DNA of 64,000 nt. It comes from Tuctoria greenei. Taxonomy: Eukaryota; Streptophyta; Magnoliopsida; Poales; Poaceae. Location: the NCBI GenBank assembly GCA_036927565.1, contig JAYESD010000007.1:4051644-4115643 (forward strand), given 5' to 3'. A program made the position numbers and the translations under genes. Within the stretch, counting starts at the first letter, position 1, and the number at the start of each line of letters is the position of its first letter. The notes beneath the pieces were generated by a model. It ran no database searches and was not told the origin of the DNA. It saw nothing but the letters and a program-made list of their open reading frames with translations. Positions 55,530 through 64,000 of this stretch are shown here, one piece after another.

Positions 55530-56160
55530 AGGGCTCACTCAGGCTGTCTCCAACAGGCAGCTCGAATAGCAGCTCATCTTCATTTTGCCTCTTGAAAGAA
55601 GAAAAAATGTACTCCAACAGGCACTCTATAATCAAAACGCATTTTGCACCCATCGTCCTCCGTTCTCCAGATATGACGATGTAGAGGACCGAATCCAAAC
55701 ACTATTATTTTCTCTCCTTCGTCATTCAGATTCACCGCTCCTCGCACCACGCCGCATCGTGTGCTGCTGCCGCGCCGCTGCCCTCATCGCTGCCTCGCGC
55801 CCCGGCCACCCGCCGCTGCCATGCCCCCGTCCTCCTCATCGCCGCCCCGCGTCGTGGCTCTGTAACTACCCTTGGCCACCGGGATCGCCAACCTCGGGAC
55901 GTGAGCAGCTACGGTGGTCGCCAGCGAGCGCACGGCGGAGCGAGATACGAACGGAGCACAAGCAATCGATTCGGTTTGAGTTTGTTACGATAGATGCTCT
56001 GTTTGAGGCTAAGGGTTCCAATACATACCCGCAGGGGCATTCCCCTGGACCTACTGGTCATTCACACACTCCATGGACCCACTCGACAGACTCACACCCC
56101 CGAACACATCTTCTGCCGAATACGCCTTCGACCAACTCGTTCTCCTCTTCAGACATCGCC
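55530..56160. other. Unassigned stretch with MITE-like start
   Basis: GGCTGTCTCCAACAGG (55539-55554) and TACTCCAACAGGCA (55610-55623) look like transposon-type short repeats. The GC-rich part 55740-55930 has an open frame of low complexity with no known motif. No chromovirus LTR was recognised here. Confidence 0.35.
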
Positions 56161-56164
56161 GCCT

Positions 56165-57700
56165 TCACTCTTCCCTCAGTCGCAACCCTCGACAGCTCTG
56201 TCGTGACACCTCCCCCGCTTGAGGTGCTGCTTGCCCCCATGCAGCGACTTCCGGGAACCGGCGCAGCAGCACGTGCCAGTCCTCCCAGATACAATCATCC
56301 TTAGATCCTGGTGACCACTGCACCCGAACTTGAGAGACCACCTGATTTCCCTTTTTGACCAGGCGACGGTCCCAGATCTTGATTGGCTTGAGTTGAGCAA
56401 CATCCAGATTGATGGTGGCCGGTAACTCGGAGAAGGTCGGAGTGTACTTGGGCTCAAAGGATTTGAGCTGCGACACATGGAAGACGGGGTGGATCTTAGC
56501 TGACTCCGGTAGCTGCAATCGGTAAGCCACCTTGCCTATCTTCTCCACAATTTTATAGGGTCCGTAGTAGCGGAATGACAACTTTGGACAGCTCCTCTCG
56601 ACCACAGAAGTCTGGGCATAAGGTTGAAGTTTGAGCAATACCATCTCTCCAATCTGGAAATCCCGCTCTGTGCGCTTCTTATCCGCATGTTGCTTCATTC
56701 TATTCTGAGCAATTTCCAAATTTCTTTTGAGCACTTTGATGTGTGATTCGTGAGTAGAAATCCACTCGGCTACTGATGGATCTGTTTCTGGTGTCACAGC
56801 AGGTGAAACAAGAATATCTGGATCGTATCCATAGAGAGCAGAGAAAGGAGAGCACCCCAAAGAACAATGATAAGAAGAATTGTACCAGAATTCAGCAACC
56901 GGTAACCAATCTTTCCACTGCTTGGGTGAATCATGAACTGCACATCTCAAATATTGTTCTAAGCACTGATTCACTCTCTTTCACTCTGACCATCCGTTTG
57001 AGGATGATAGGTCGTGCTCAGTAGTAGCTTAGTCCCCAGCATAGAGAATAGTTAAGTCTAGACACCACTTGTGAACACCCTGTCACGGTCAGAAAGCATA
57101 GTTTTTGGCATGCCATGCAGCTTAATCACATTAGCCAATAGAATAGAAACAATCTGGATAGCAGTGAAGGGATGTTTGACTAGCATAAAATGGGCATACT
57201 TCGAAAATCTATCCACCACCACCAAAATGGTATTATAACCTCCAGATTTAGGAAAGCCTTCAATAAAATCCATTGTTATGTCTTGCCAGACACCTTGAGG
57301 TAGTGGTAAGGGTTGCAATAAGCCACCAGAGTGAGATCTCTCCCCTTTTGCTTGCTGACAGATCCCACACTGTTTTACATACTCCACCACATCCTGCTTA
57401 AGACCTTTCCAATAAAACCTCTTCTTCAATCTCTGATAGGTTGTTTGACTCCCAGAATGACCCCCCACTGGAGTGTCATGAAATGCAGCAATTAATATTG
57501 TTCTCAACGCTGAATTATCACCAGTCCAGATTAAGTCTCCTTTTCTGATCGACCCTTGTTGTAAAGTAAATCCTTGCTCATCTGGATTCACCACAGCTAA
57601 CCTAGTGAGCAATTTTTGTGCTGCCTCATCTGTCACATAAGAATTGACCACCTCCTGGACCCATAATGGTTGAATAGAAGTCAGAGCAGAGACTTCCATC
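56165..57700 (-). pseudogene. Chromovirus integrase with chromodomain
   Basis: Zinc region with CGICQQAKGERSHS. Core with WQDITMDFIEGFPKS (first Asp), LSDRDRVFTS (second Asp) and TDGQSER (Glu), so the catalytic triad is kept. The frame breaks near 57058 and again beside the catalytic Glu near 56970, where a 2-base insertion shifts AGAGTGAATCAG. The C-terminal part shows KIVEKIGKVAYRLQLP, IHPVFHVSQLK and a chromodomain-like VQWSPGSKDDCIWEDW, which can direct integration to heterochromatin. Confidence 0.83.
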
Positions 57701-59016
57701 ATTAGAGGCACCCTAGATAAAGCATCAGCTGTAACATTCTCTTTCCCCTTCCTGTAGATAATTTTGAACTGTAACCCCATCATTTTAGCCATAGCCTTGC
57801 GTTGCATATCAGACTGCAACTCCTGCTGGCCCAGAAAACTCAGGCTTTGATGATCAGTTCTGATTAAAAAAATCCTGTCTCTGTAAATAAGGGTGCCAAC
57901 GATCAACCGCCATCATGAGAGCAAGAAATTCCTTCTCATATATAGAAAGTTGTTTATTCTTTTAATTGAGAGCCTTACTGATGAAAGCAATAGGTCTATC
58001 CTATTGCATAAGCACCGCCCCAAGTCCTACATCATTGGCGTAAGTTTCCACAATAAAAGGTAAGTTGAAATCAGGTAATGCTAACACAGGAGTAGACACC
58101 ATAGCTTGCTTCAACGCATTAAAAGCCACCAGTGCCTCTTCTGTCCATACAAATTGTTTCTTCTTCAACTCGGAGGTTAAAGGTTTAGCTATAGCACCAT
58201 ATCCTCGAACAAACTTCCTATAATACCCAGTAAGTCCCAAGAATGCCCTTAATTCAGTCACAGTCTGAGGAATTGGCCACTGCCTCATGATTTATGTCTT
58301 ACTGGGATCTGTGGAAACACCCTCACCAGAAATAATGTGGCCCAGATATACCAAAGATTGTCTAGCAAAAGCACATTTAGGTAGTTTGATAAAGAATTTG
58401 TGTTCTCTGAGCTTGGTTAGAACCAACCGAAGATGCTCAATATGTTGTTCCAATGTAGGACTATATAGTAGAATATCATCAATGAAAATCAATACAAATT
58501 TCCTCAAATAGGGCCCTAGGACAGAATTCATAGCACATTGGAAGCTAGTTGGGGCATTAGTAAGCCCAAAAGGCATTACCTTAAATTGAAAATGGTCATT
58601 ATGAGTCTCGAATGCAGTCTTGAATTCCTCCCCTTCCTTCATTCTGATTTGGTGATACCCAAGTCTCATATCCAAGCTAGAGAAGAATTTGGTACCAGCC
58701 AACTCATCTAGAATATCATCAACCAAAGGCATGGGAAACCTATTCTTTATGGTAATATCATTCAACTTTGTATAATCCACACAAAACGCCAAGAATCATC
58801 CTTCTTTTGGACCAACAAAACTGGAGAGGCAAATGGGCTCACACTGTTTTCAATAAGACCTGCTGCCAAGAGAGCTTGAACCTGCCTCTCTATTTCATCC
58901 TTGTGCAAGGGTGAATACTTATAGGGCTTAGAGTTGACTGGGATGGCCCCAGGCACCAGGGAGACCACATGATCAAAGGGTCGACTTGGCGGTAGTGTTT
59001 GGGGGTCAACAAACAC
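57701..59016 (-). pseudogene. Chromovirus reverse transcriptase and RNase H
   Basis: RT begins around NSKPYKYSPLHKDEIE. ASPVLLVQKKD, FFSSLDMRLGYHQIRM, MPFGLTNAPTSFQ and the active site FIDDILLYSP follow. A TAA separates it from the RT thumb and RNase H (LRAFLGLTGYYRKFV, YANDVGLGAVLMQ). Further stops lie near 58000 and 57960. The RNase H end shows IRTDHQSL and VTADALSR, and the RNase H aspartate usually in ETDAS reads as ETYAN. Confidence 0.83.
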
Positions 59017-59122
59017 ATCTTAAAACTCTGTCAATAGGGTAGAGACTCCTTGTTCCTCAGCTTGTTTCTCCATACTGTCTTGCTGCAGATCCTTGTAATT
59101 AACCACAGCTAAAGCCCAAACT

Positions 59123-59722
59123 TCATTTCCCAAAATCCACTTTTTCAAGTTGTGATGCTGACAGCTCAGAAAGACTTGTCTGATGTACCTCCCTTGTACC
59201 CTGCAATGTGACTTGCTTTCCCTGGTAAGAGAACTCCAAGGACTTTTCATCCCAATGACATAACATAGGACTATGACGAGAAAGCCAATCATATCCAAGA
59301 ATAGCATCATATGCCCCCAACTGTAACACATGCATATCAGTGGAGAAAGTGAAACCACCACACCACCACTCCAGCTGTGAAACCATACTGGTAGTAGTCA
59401 TTGAATCACCATTTGCTACTGTGACAGATACTGGAGGACACTTCGAAGTCACCAGCCCAGCCTTCTGTACAAACAAAGTATTCACAAAAGTAGCTGAACT
59501 ACCAGAGTCCACAAGGATAAGGAACACCTGATTCTTCACTAACGCCCTAAGCCTCATACATCCAGCTCCTTGTGTACCAGCCACTGCATGTGTGGACAAC
59601 TGACAACAAGTCTCACATATCCTATCTTCCTCCTCTAACTTCTCTAACACCTCATATGATAACGGCATTTCCAGCTCCTCTTCGTCAAAGCATTCAATTG
59701 TAGGGGAATTCTTTTCGGACAC
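59123..59722 (-). pseudogene. Chromovirus protease domain
   Basis: Open frame of 199 residues with the retropepsin motif FLILVDSGSSATFVN and AILGYDWLSRHSP, normal for chromoviral proteases. Separated from RT by a stop. Confidence 0.82.
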
Positions 59723-59739
59723 TGGTCGGAATGACCTGG

Positions 59740-60830
59740 TTCATAACATTCACCACAGGTGTAACAGAGTCTGCGCATCCGCCTGTAGTCCCGAACCTAT
59801 CGCTCCTTCGATAATTCGGACCCTACCACCACAACCTTAGACTGAGTACCCACCCTGTTCTCCAACTTCCCCAGATTCGCCAAATGCCCTGCTCCTTGCC
59901 GCATAACACGCAGTCTAGCTTTATCATTCACATCATTTTGCATCCGCACCAACAGAGCTGCCCGAGTGACTGTTGGTGGAATATGTGTCAGCACCGGATT
60001 CTGCAACTACATTCGCAACTCTTTCATAAACTATGTGACGAAGAATGTTCCGTCCAGTTCTGGATTATGCATCGTCGTGGCATATCGCAACTCCTCAAAC
60101 TCCCTAACATACTCCTCCAATCCTCCATGTTGGCGCAAGTGTAAGAGATCATACATAGCCTTTGGATACTCAAATTGGCCAAACTTGTTGGTGACTGCAG
60201 CAGCAAACTGTGTCCAATTACCCAGGCCCTCGGTGATCTTGTAAACCTACAGCCAACATGATGCGTTGCCTTCCATATGTAGAGAAGCCGCCCTCACCCA
60301 CATCGCTTCAGGAACATGGAACAGGGAAAAATAATCAAGGCACTTATCAAGCCAGATCTTCGGATTGTCACCTTGGAACTTTGGAAACGATAACTTCATC
60401 ATGGATCTATCACCTCCACCTTCTGGTGCCCGCCGACGCCCACCAGGCTCGCGGGTACCGCCCCGACCGAACGGCTCACGGAAGGGCTCCGGTCTCTCCA
60501 TCCTATCTTTGAACCTCCTTCCTCCATTTCCCCGCTCCAAACTCAAATCCCGATCATCCACACCTCCACGGGGGAGCAGATGTGTCGCTTCATCAAGTTT
60601 CAGGGGAACCACAAGTTTTCAGAGTAGGAGCATAATGGCATAGGGTTGCGCCAGCCGTGCGCCGGGCCTGCCGCCGGCCAAGGTCGTGGCGCCCAAACTC
60701 TCCCCCGTACCTGCATCCATTGGAGGATTTTGCCATCAACAGAAGATGCCCCGACTAAGCAATCGCCATCGAGCGAGCCAAGCGGGACGGGTGACTGGTA
60801 GCGACCGGGAGCCGAGCGGGACCAGCTCAT
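59740..60830 (-). pseudogene. Chromovirus gag
   Basis: The N-terminal region is GC-rich and uncertain (60830-60612). The gag domain then shows LSFPKFQGDNPKIWLDKC, MWVRAASLHMEG and NWTQFAAAVTNKFGQFEY. After several stops near 60030, a zinc knuckle beginning CYTCGECYEPGH lies near 59760. Inactive. Confidence 0.7.
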
Positions 60831-60846
60831 GCGCTGCTTTTGAATT

Positions 60847-61036
60847 TGTTGAGAAACATGTGTGAACAGATGATGCTGGCGGTTGCTCTTTCACCGAACA
60901 GGCGCGACGATGGCAGCGGTTCCCTCCCCCTCGTGTCCATTCAACATGTATATAAGAATGACAAAAGGTTAATGAAATTCATTCAGAAGTTACAATTGTC
61001 TCAAACATTGTCTACATTCTACTTTTAGTCATAACA
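60847..61036 (+). repeat. 190-bp 5' LTR
   Basis: Inverted ends TGTTGAG...CATAACA. The following CGTTATCAGACAC, partly matching TGGTATCAGAGC, may be the primer site. A TATA-like ATGTATATAAGAAT lies at 60945-60958. Confidence 0.6.
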
Positions 61037-61111
61037 CGTTATCAGACACTAAGTTCTACCAGGCGAGTTCACAGGCATAGCAAGAACAGAGGAAGGATTA
61101 GACAAAGGTAA

Positions 61112-62053
61112 ATGGCAAAGAACAAACACATTACCGAGTTTCTAATCCAACATCTTCGGGAAATGCTAGACTGCCTTGGATCATCCAGCGGCAATCGCCG
61201 CAATCGTCAGCGGCGATTCTCCACAAGGCGCAGGCACAACAGAGAAGGCCATAGGCCTACTCATGAACAACAGCAACAAAGAAAGGGCCATCGCCACCGG
61301 CGCCACAGACGGAGAAACTGTCGACAACCCGGCCAGAATCACAATCAAGACCGGCTTCGCCGTGAAGAATCAGAGGCCGGGAAGAATAATTCACAGGGCC
61401 AAATCCCTAACCCTAGGGTTAGGGTTGACGAACGCCCAAGACCCTCATCCCCAAATCCATCGGCATATATGCCGATGGAACCCTCAGATCCGGCGGATTC
61501 ACCATGGAATCGCCGGAGGTTGCCGTGCGCCATCCATGGCGCGGGCCCTTGCTCGTACCCGGTTGCGCATCAACAACTGATCTTTTCATCACCGGGAAGG
61601 GAAGAGGGAGAAGGAGAAGAGGGACAAGAGGAAGAAACCGACCGTGTCGGTAAAGAGTATGTCACCACCGTTGAACAAGATGGCGACACACTCGTGGTGG
61701 TCGTCGCCGCCGGAGACGACCAACCGGTCGAATCCGACTCGGTGCCCGAGTCCCTACCACCGCGCCCATACAAGCAAACTGCAAGGATCCGAATTGGGCC
61801 ACTAGGACGCCCTACCGGACCCCTAGCACCAAGAACAAGTGCAAAAGAAGATGAACAAAGGGTAGAGGTTACCGGATCCGGCGACGAACCGACGGAGCAA
61901 CCGTCAAACCCTTCGGATTCAACCGCAACAAGCGAAGAGCCGCCGCTCCGGAGCCCCAACGGGGGCCGAATCCTCAAGCGCTTCGCCCACCTAGCAAAAC
62001 CGAGCACCTCGGGCCGACGCCCGGGGGCTTGGTCTTTCTCCCGTCGGTCTTAG
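61112..62053 (+). CDS. Leader-region ORF of unknown nature
   Basis: 313-residue open frame starting MAKNKHITEF, Arg/Gln-rich at the N-terminus and acidic/Pro/Ser-rich later (EGEEGQEEETDRV, PESLPPRPYKQT). It lies between LTR and gag. I recognise no domain. It may be a captured host fragment or GC-rich composition keeping a frame open. Codon composition differs strongly from the AT-rich gag that follows. Confidence 0.25.
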   Translation: MAKNKHITEFLIQHLREMLDCLGSSSGNRRNRQRRFSTRRRHNREGHRPTHEQQQQRKGHRHRRHRRRNCRQPGQNHNQDRLRREESEAGKNNSQGQIPNPRVRVDERPRPSSPNPSAYMPMEPSDPADSPWNRRRLPCAIHGAGPCSYPVAHQQLIFSSPGREEGEGEEGQEEETDRVGKEYVTTVEQDGDTLVVVVAAGDDQPVESDSVPESLPPRPYKQTARIRIGPLGRPTGPLAPRTSAKEDEQRVEVTGSGDEPTEQPSNPSDSTATSEEPPLRSPNGGRILKRFAHLAKPSTSGRRPGAWSFSRRS

Positions 62054-62865
62054 TGACCATGAGACGGGGGGAGGGGGTGGGGGATGCGGAGGAGGATGGA
62101 AGTGCGGTGCCGCCAACGTCGCATGACCGAAGCGTCGAGCGACCGAGGAAGCGGAGCGACCGAGGAGGCGGAATGTTCGAAGACCCAAGAAGCTGCGGCG
62201 CAAGGGGGTGGACTGGGGTGTCGGCAACCCTATCCACCCCTCCCCCCAACTCTATACCGGCTGGGCCGGCTGGTCGGATGGGCCGGGTGGGCGGGCCAGG
62301 CCATGTGGCCGGCTGGGCTGGAGGCTGAAAACAGCCAAGCGGGCCAGGCCAAAAGGCCAAATGGGCCAAAAGAGAAAAAAAATAGCCCAACTGGACTGTT
62401 GTGGTATATATGTACAGTTTTTATTTGCTTTTAGTGTGTATTTAGCATTTAAATTCTGTAAATTTCTGTTTAGTATTGTAAAATGTATAATTATGATATT
62501 GTAATTGTACTTAGTCATTTTCCATTATGTGGAAATTGAATATATGGTTATTCAATGATTTATTAACCATAATTTTATGTGAGGCATGAAATTATGATTA
62601 TTTCTTGCAAAATTCATCAAACTCATGGAGTTTAAAGAGATGAATTACACATAAAATGATAAACTCATGGAGTTTATTTTACAACAACCATAATTATGAA
62701 ACTAAACATGAAATTATAGATTTCATTTGATGTGAAATCAGAAATAACAACACATGATGTTGAATGAGTGTTGATCACTCAAGTATCACAAAATCACTAA
62801 TATACTTGTGTATGTCACAATATAACCTTGATTCTAATAAATCTTGGTTGAATATTGTAGGATAA
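62054..62865. other. Leader between GC-rich part and gag
   Basis: First GC-rich with GGCCGGCTGG repeats, then from 62390 strongly AT-rich. No gene was recognised; it is the untranslated leader of the Copia element. Confidence 0.5.
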
Positions 62866-63873
62866 ATGGCTCGTGAATTTGAAGAGCTTGCTCTAGATGG
62901 GCATAACTATCCTACATGGGCGATGGACATCAAGATAAGCTTGAATCTTAGAGGGATTTCTGATGCATTACTACTACCAGAAGAAATACAACAACAGTTG
63001 CCTAACACATATATATACAATGCTTTGTATATATTAAGGAATCACATACACCCTGACTTGAAGGCAGAGTATGTGCTGGAAGAAGAACCAAGTGTTCTTT
63101 GCAGTGCTTTACAAAATAGATATGAACAGCAAAATGCAGTAATCCTACCTGAGGCTAACCATGATTGGATACAATTACGCCTACAGGATTTCAAATCTGT
63201 TGGGGATTACAATCATGCTGTTCATAAAATTTGTGCTAAACTACGGTTTTGTGAGAAGGAACCAACTGATGAGGAGATGATTGAGAAAACTCTCACCACT
63301 ATGCTCCCATCAGACAGGGTCTTAAAGCACCAATACCGTGCTAGAAATTACCAACGTTACTCAGAACTCATACAAGACCTTCTACAAGCAGAGAAGCATG
63401 ATGAACTCACTATGAGAAATCATCACCAACGTCCTGTTGGTGCTGCTCCACTGCCTGAGGTCAACTATGGTTCAAAGGGTAAAGGAAAGAAAGATGATTT
63501 TAAATCATCTAAAAATGTTGGTAAATTTAAGAAAAGTAAGAAAAATAAGCACAAGAAAAACAAACCCAAAGGACAGAAAAAGGGGAAAGGAAAGAAACCA
63601 TACAAGTGCTACAGGTGTGGTGGTCCTAATCATATTGCAAAGAAATGCAAGACTCTCCAACACTTGGTTGATTTATATCAGAAATTCATCAAAGAAGAAG
63701 AAAAAGCTAAAGGATCATATGAAGCACACTTTAATGATACATCTGATGAGGCTACTACTTCGGGAAAGGACCCCGATGAAGAAATTAAGCCAAGTCCATC
63801 AAAGGATGATGACATTGACGACGAAGAAATGCTCGTTGAATATAACAACGATGTGTATGGAGATCAAGAGTAG
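62866..63873 (+). CDS. Copia gag protein
   Basis: 335 residues, ATG at 62866 after the long leader. MAREFEELALDGHNYPTWAM and the following 170 residues are the UBN2-type gag domain. A very Lys-rich stretch (202-246) precedes the zinc knuckle CYRCGGPNHIAKKC (248-261). The tail is acidic. It packages the element RNA. The frame ends with TAG, and the remaining 127 bases look non-coding, so pol is either further downstream or missing. Confidence 0.88.
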   Translation: MAREFEELALDGHNYPTWAMDIKISLNLRGISDALLLPEEIQQQLPNTYIYNALYILRNHIHPDLKAEYVLEEEPSVLCSALQNRYEQQNAVILPEANHDWIQLRLQDFKSVGDYNHAVHKICAKLRFCEKEPTDEEMIEKTLTTMLPSDRVLKHQYRARNYQRYSELIQDLLQAEKHDELTMRNHHQRPVGAAPLPEVNYGSKGKGKKDDFKSSKNVGKFKKSKKNKHKKNKPKGQKKGKGKKPYKCYRCGGPNHIAKKCKTLQHLVDLYQKFIKEEEKAKGSYEAHFNDTSDEATTSGKDPDEEIKPSPSKDDDIDDEEMLVEYNNDVYGDQE

Positions 63874-64000
63874 CTCCATTTGTCTTACTAGATTTTCGTT
63901 AATCTAGCGTCTATGTAAATATTAGTGATAATATGGATTGTGATATGTATTGTATATATAGTATGTAATATACTATGTAAATAGATATACCTATGTATAT

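Larger units (their letters stand above)
56165..60830 (-). mobile_element. Chromovirus (Ty3/Gypsy) relic
   Basis: Minus-strand element with gag, protease, RT, RNase H, integrase and chromodomain in order, each broken by single stops or shifts. No LTRs were identified. The right end stops at a Copia LTR (60847). The integrase C-terminal chromodomain and FIDDIL-type RT place it among chromoviruses. Confidence 0.85.
60847..64000 (+). mobile_element. Short-LTR Copia element, 5' part
   Basis: Begins with a 190-bp LTR, continues through a GC-rich leader region and an AT-rich stretch to gag, and leaves the window. Gag of this MAREFEELALDGHN type is known from grass Copia annotations. The 3' LTR is not in the window. 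It abuts the gag region of the chromovirus relic, so it probably inserted there. Confidence 0.7.

Noticed and set aside
55585..56304. 239-codon plus-strand frame between the HD-ZIP IV gene and the chromovirus
   Set aside because: Low-complexity, and its right part overlaps the chromodomain end on the minus strand.
1..64000. tRNA, rRNA or microRNA genes
   Set aside because: I saw no convincing cloverleaf, rRNA segment or precursor hairpin by eye. The TGGTATCAGAGC matches are primer sites, not tRNA genes.

Overview
This window is nuclear DNA of a grass (Poaceae); I cannot name the species. It is gene-poor and consists mostly of nested LTR retrotransposons of grass type: Sireviruses with Met-tRNA primer sites, G-rich polypurine tracts and envelope-like third ORFs, and Tat-lineage Gypsy elements with a second RNase H and an antisense ORF. 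Two host genes are supported: a complete class IV HD-ZIP (PDF2/ATML1/ROC-type) transcription factor in seven coding exons (51053-54949, +), and a small gene resembling the plant VUP (vascular-related unknown protein) family (42379-43220, -).

Layout. 1-3110: 5' part of Sirevirus S1 (-), inserted into a Tat Gypsy element G1 (+; 3111-9086, resuming 21195 to about 21840). G1 is itself split by the full-length Sirevirus S2 (9087-21189, -, TSD TTCAC), which has an intact pol and envelope-like ORF but one stop in gag. About 22370-41365: a second Tat element G2 (-), split by Sirevirus S3 (28592-37799, -, TSD ACGGG). S3 has almost identical LTRs but has lost nearly all of pol. 41366-42000: LTR-like remnant. 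42379-43220: VUP-like gene. 44083-49343: hAT-type DNA transposon remnants, a MITE, a captured Copia pol fragment and a 649-bp direct duplication. 49344-55340: HD-ZIP IV gene and flanks. 55530-56160: unassigned. 56165-60830: decayed chromovirus (-). 60847-64000: 5' end of a short-LTR Copia element (+) with gag only.

How parts work together. The Sireviruses carry family-specific palindromes (CGGACTAGTCCG in S2, CGGATGATCCG in S1/S3) upstream of the LTR TATA box. In S2 and S3 a second cluster of the same palindromes lies next to a TATA-like motif ahead of the envelope-like ORF, which suggests an internal copy of the LTR promoter module. S3 keeps cis signals plus gag and the envelope-like ORF, so it must use polymerase and integrase supplied in trans. 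The Tat elements share a 70-71-bp tandem repeat between pol and the antisense ORF, and G2's 5' LTR carries an array of CCACGTGG boxes.

All readings were made by eye. Exon borders rest on GT-AG sites plus frame continuity, and family names rest on recognised motifs, not on database searches.
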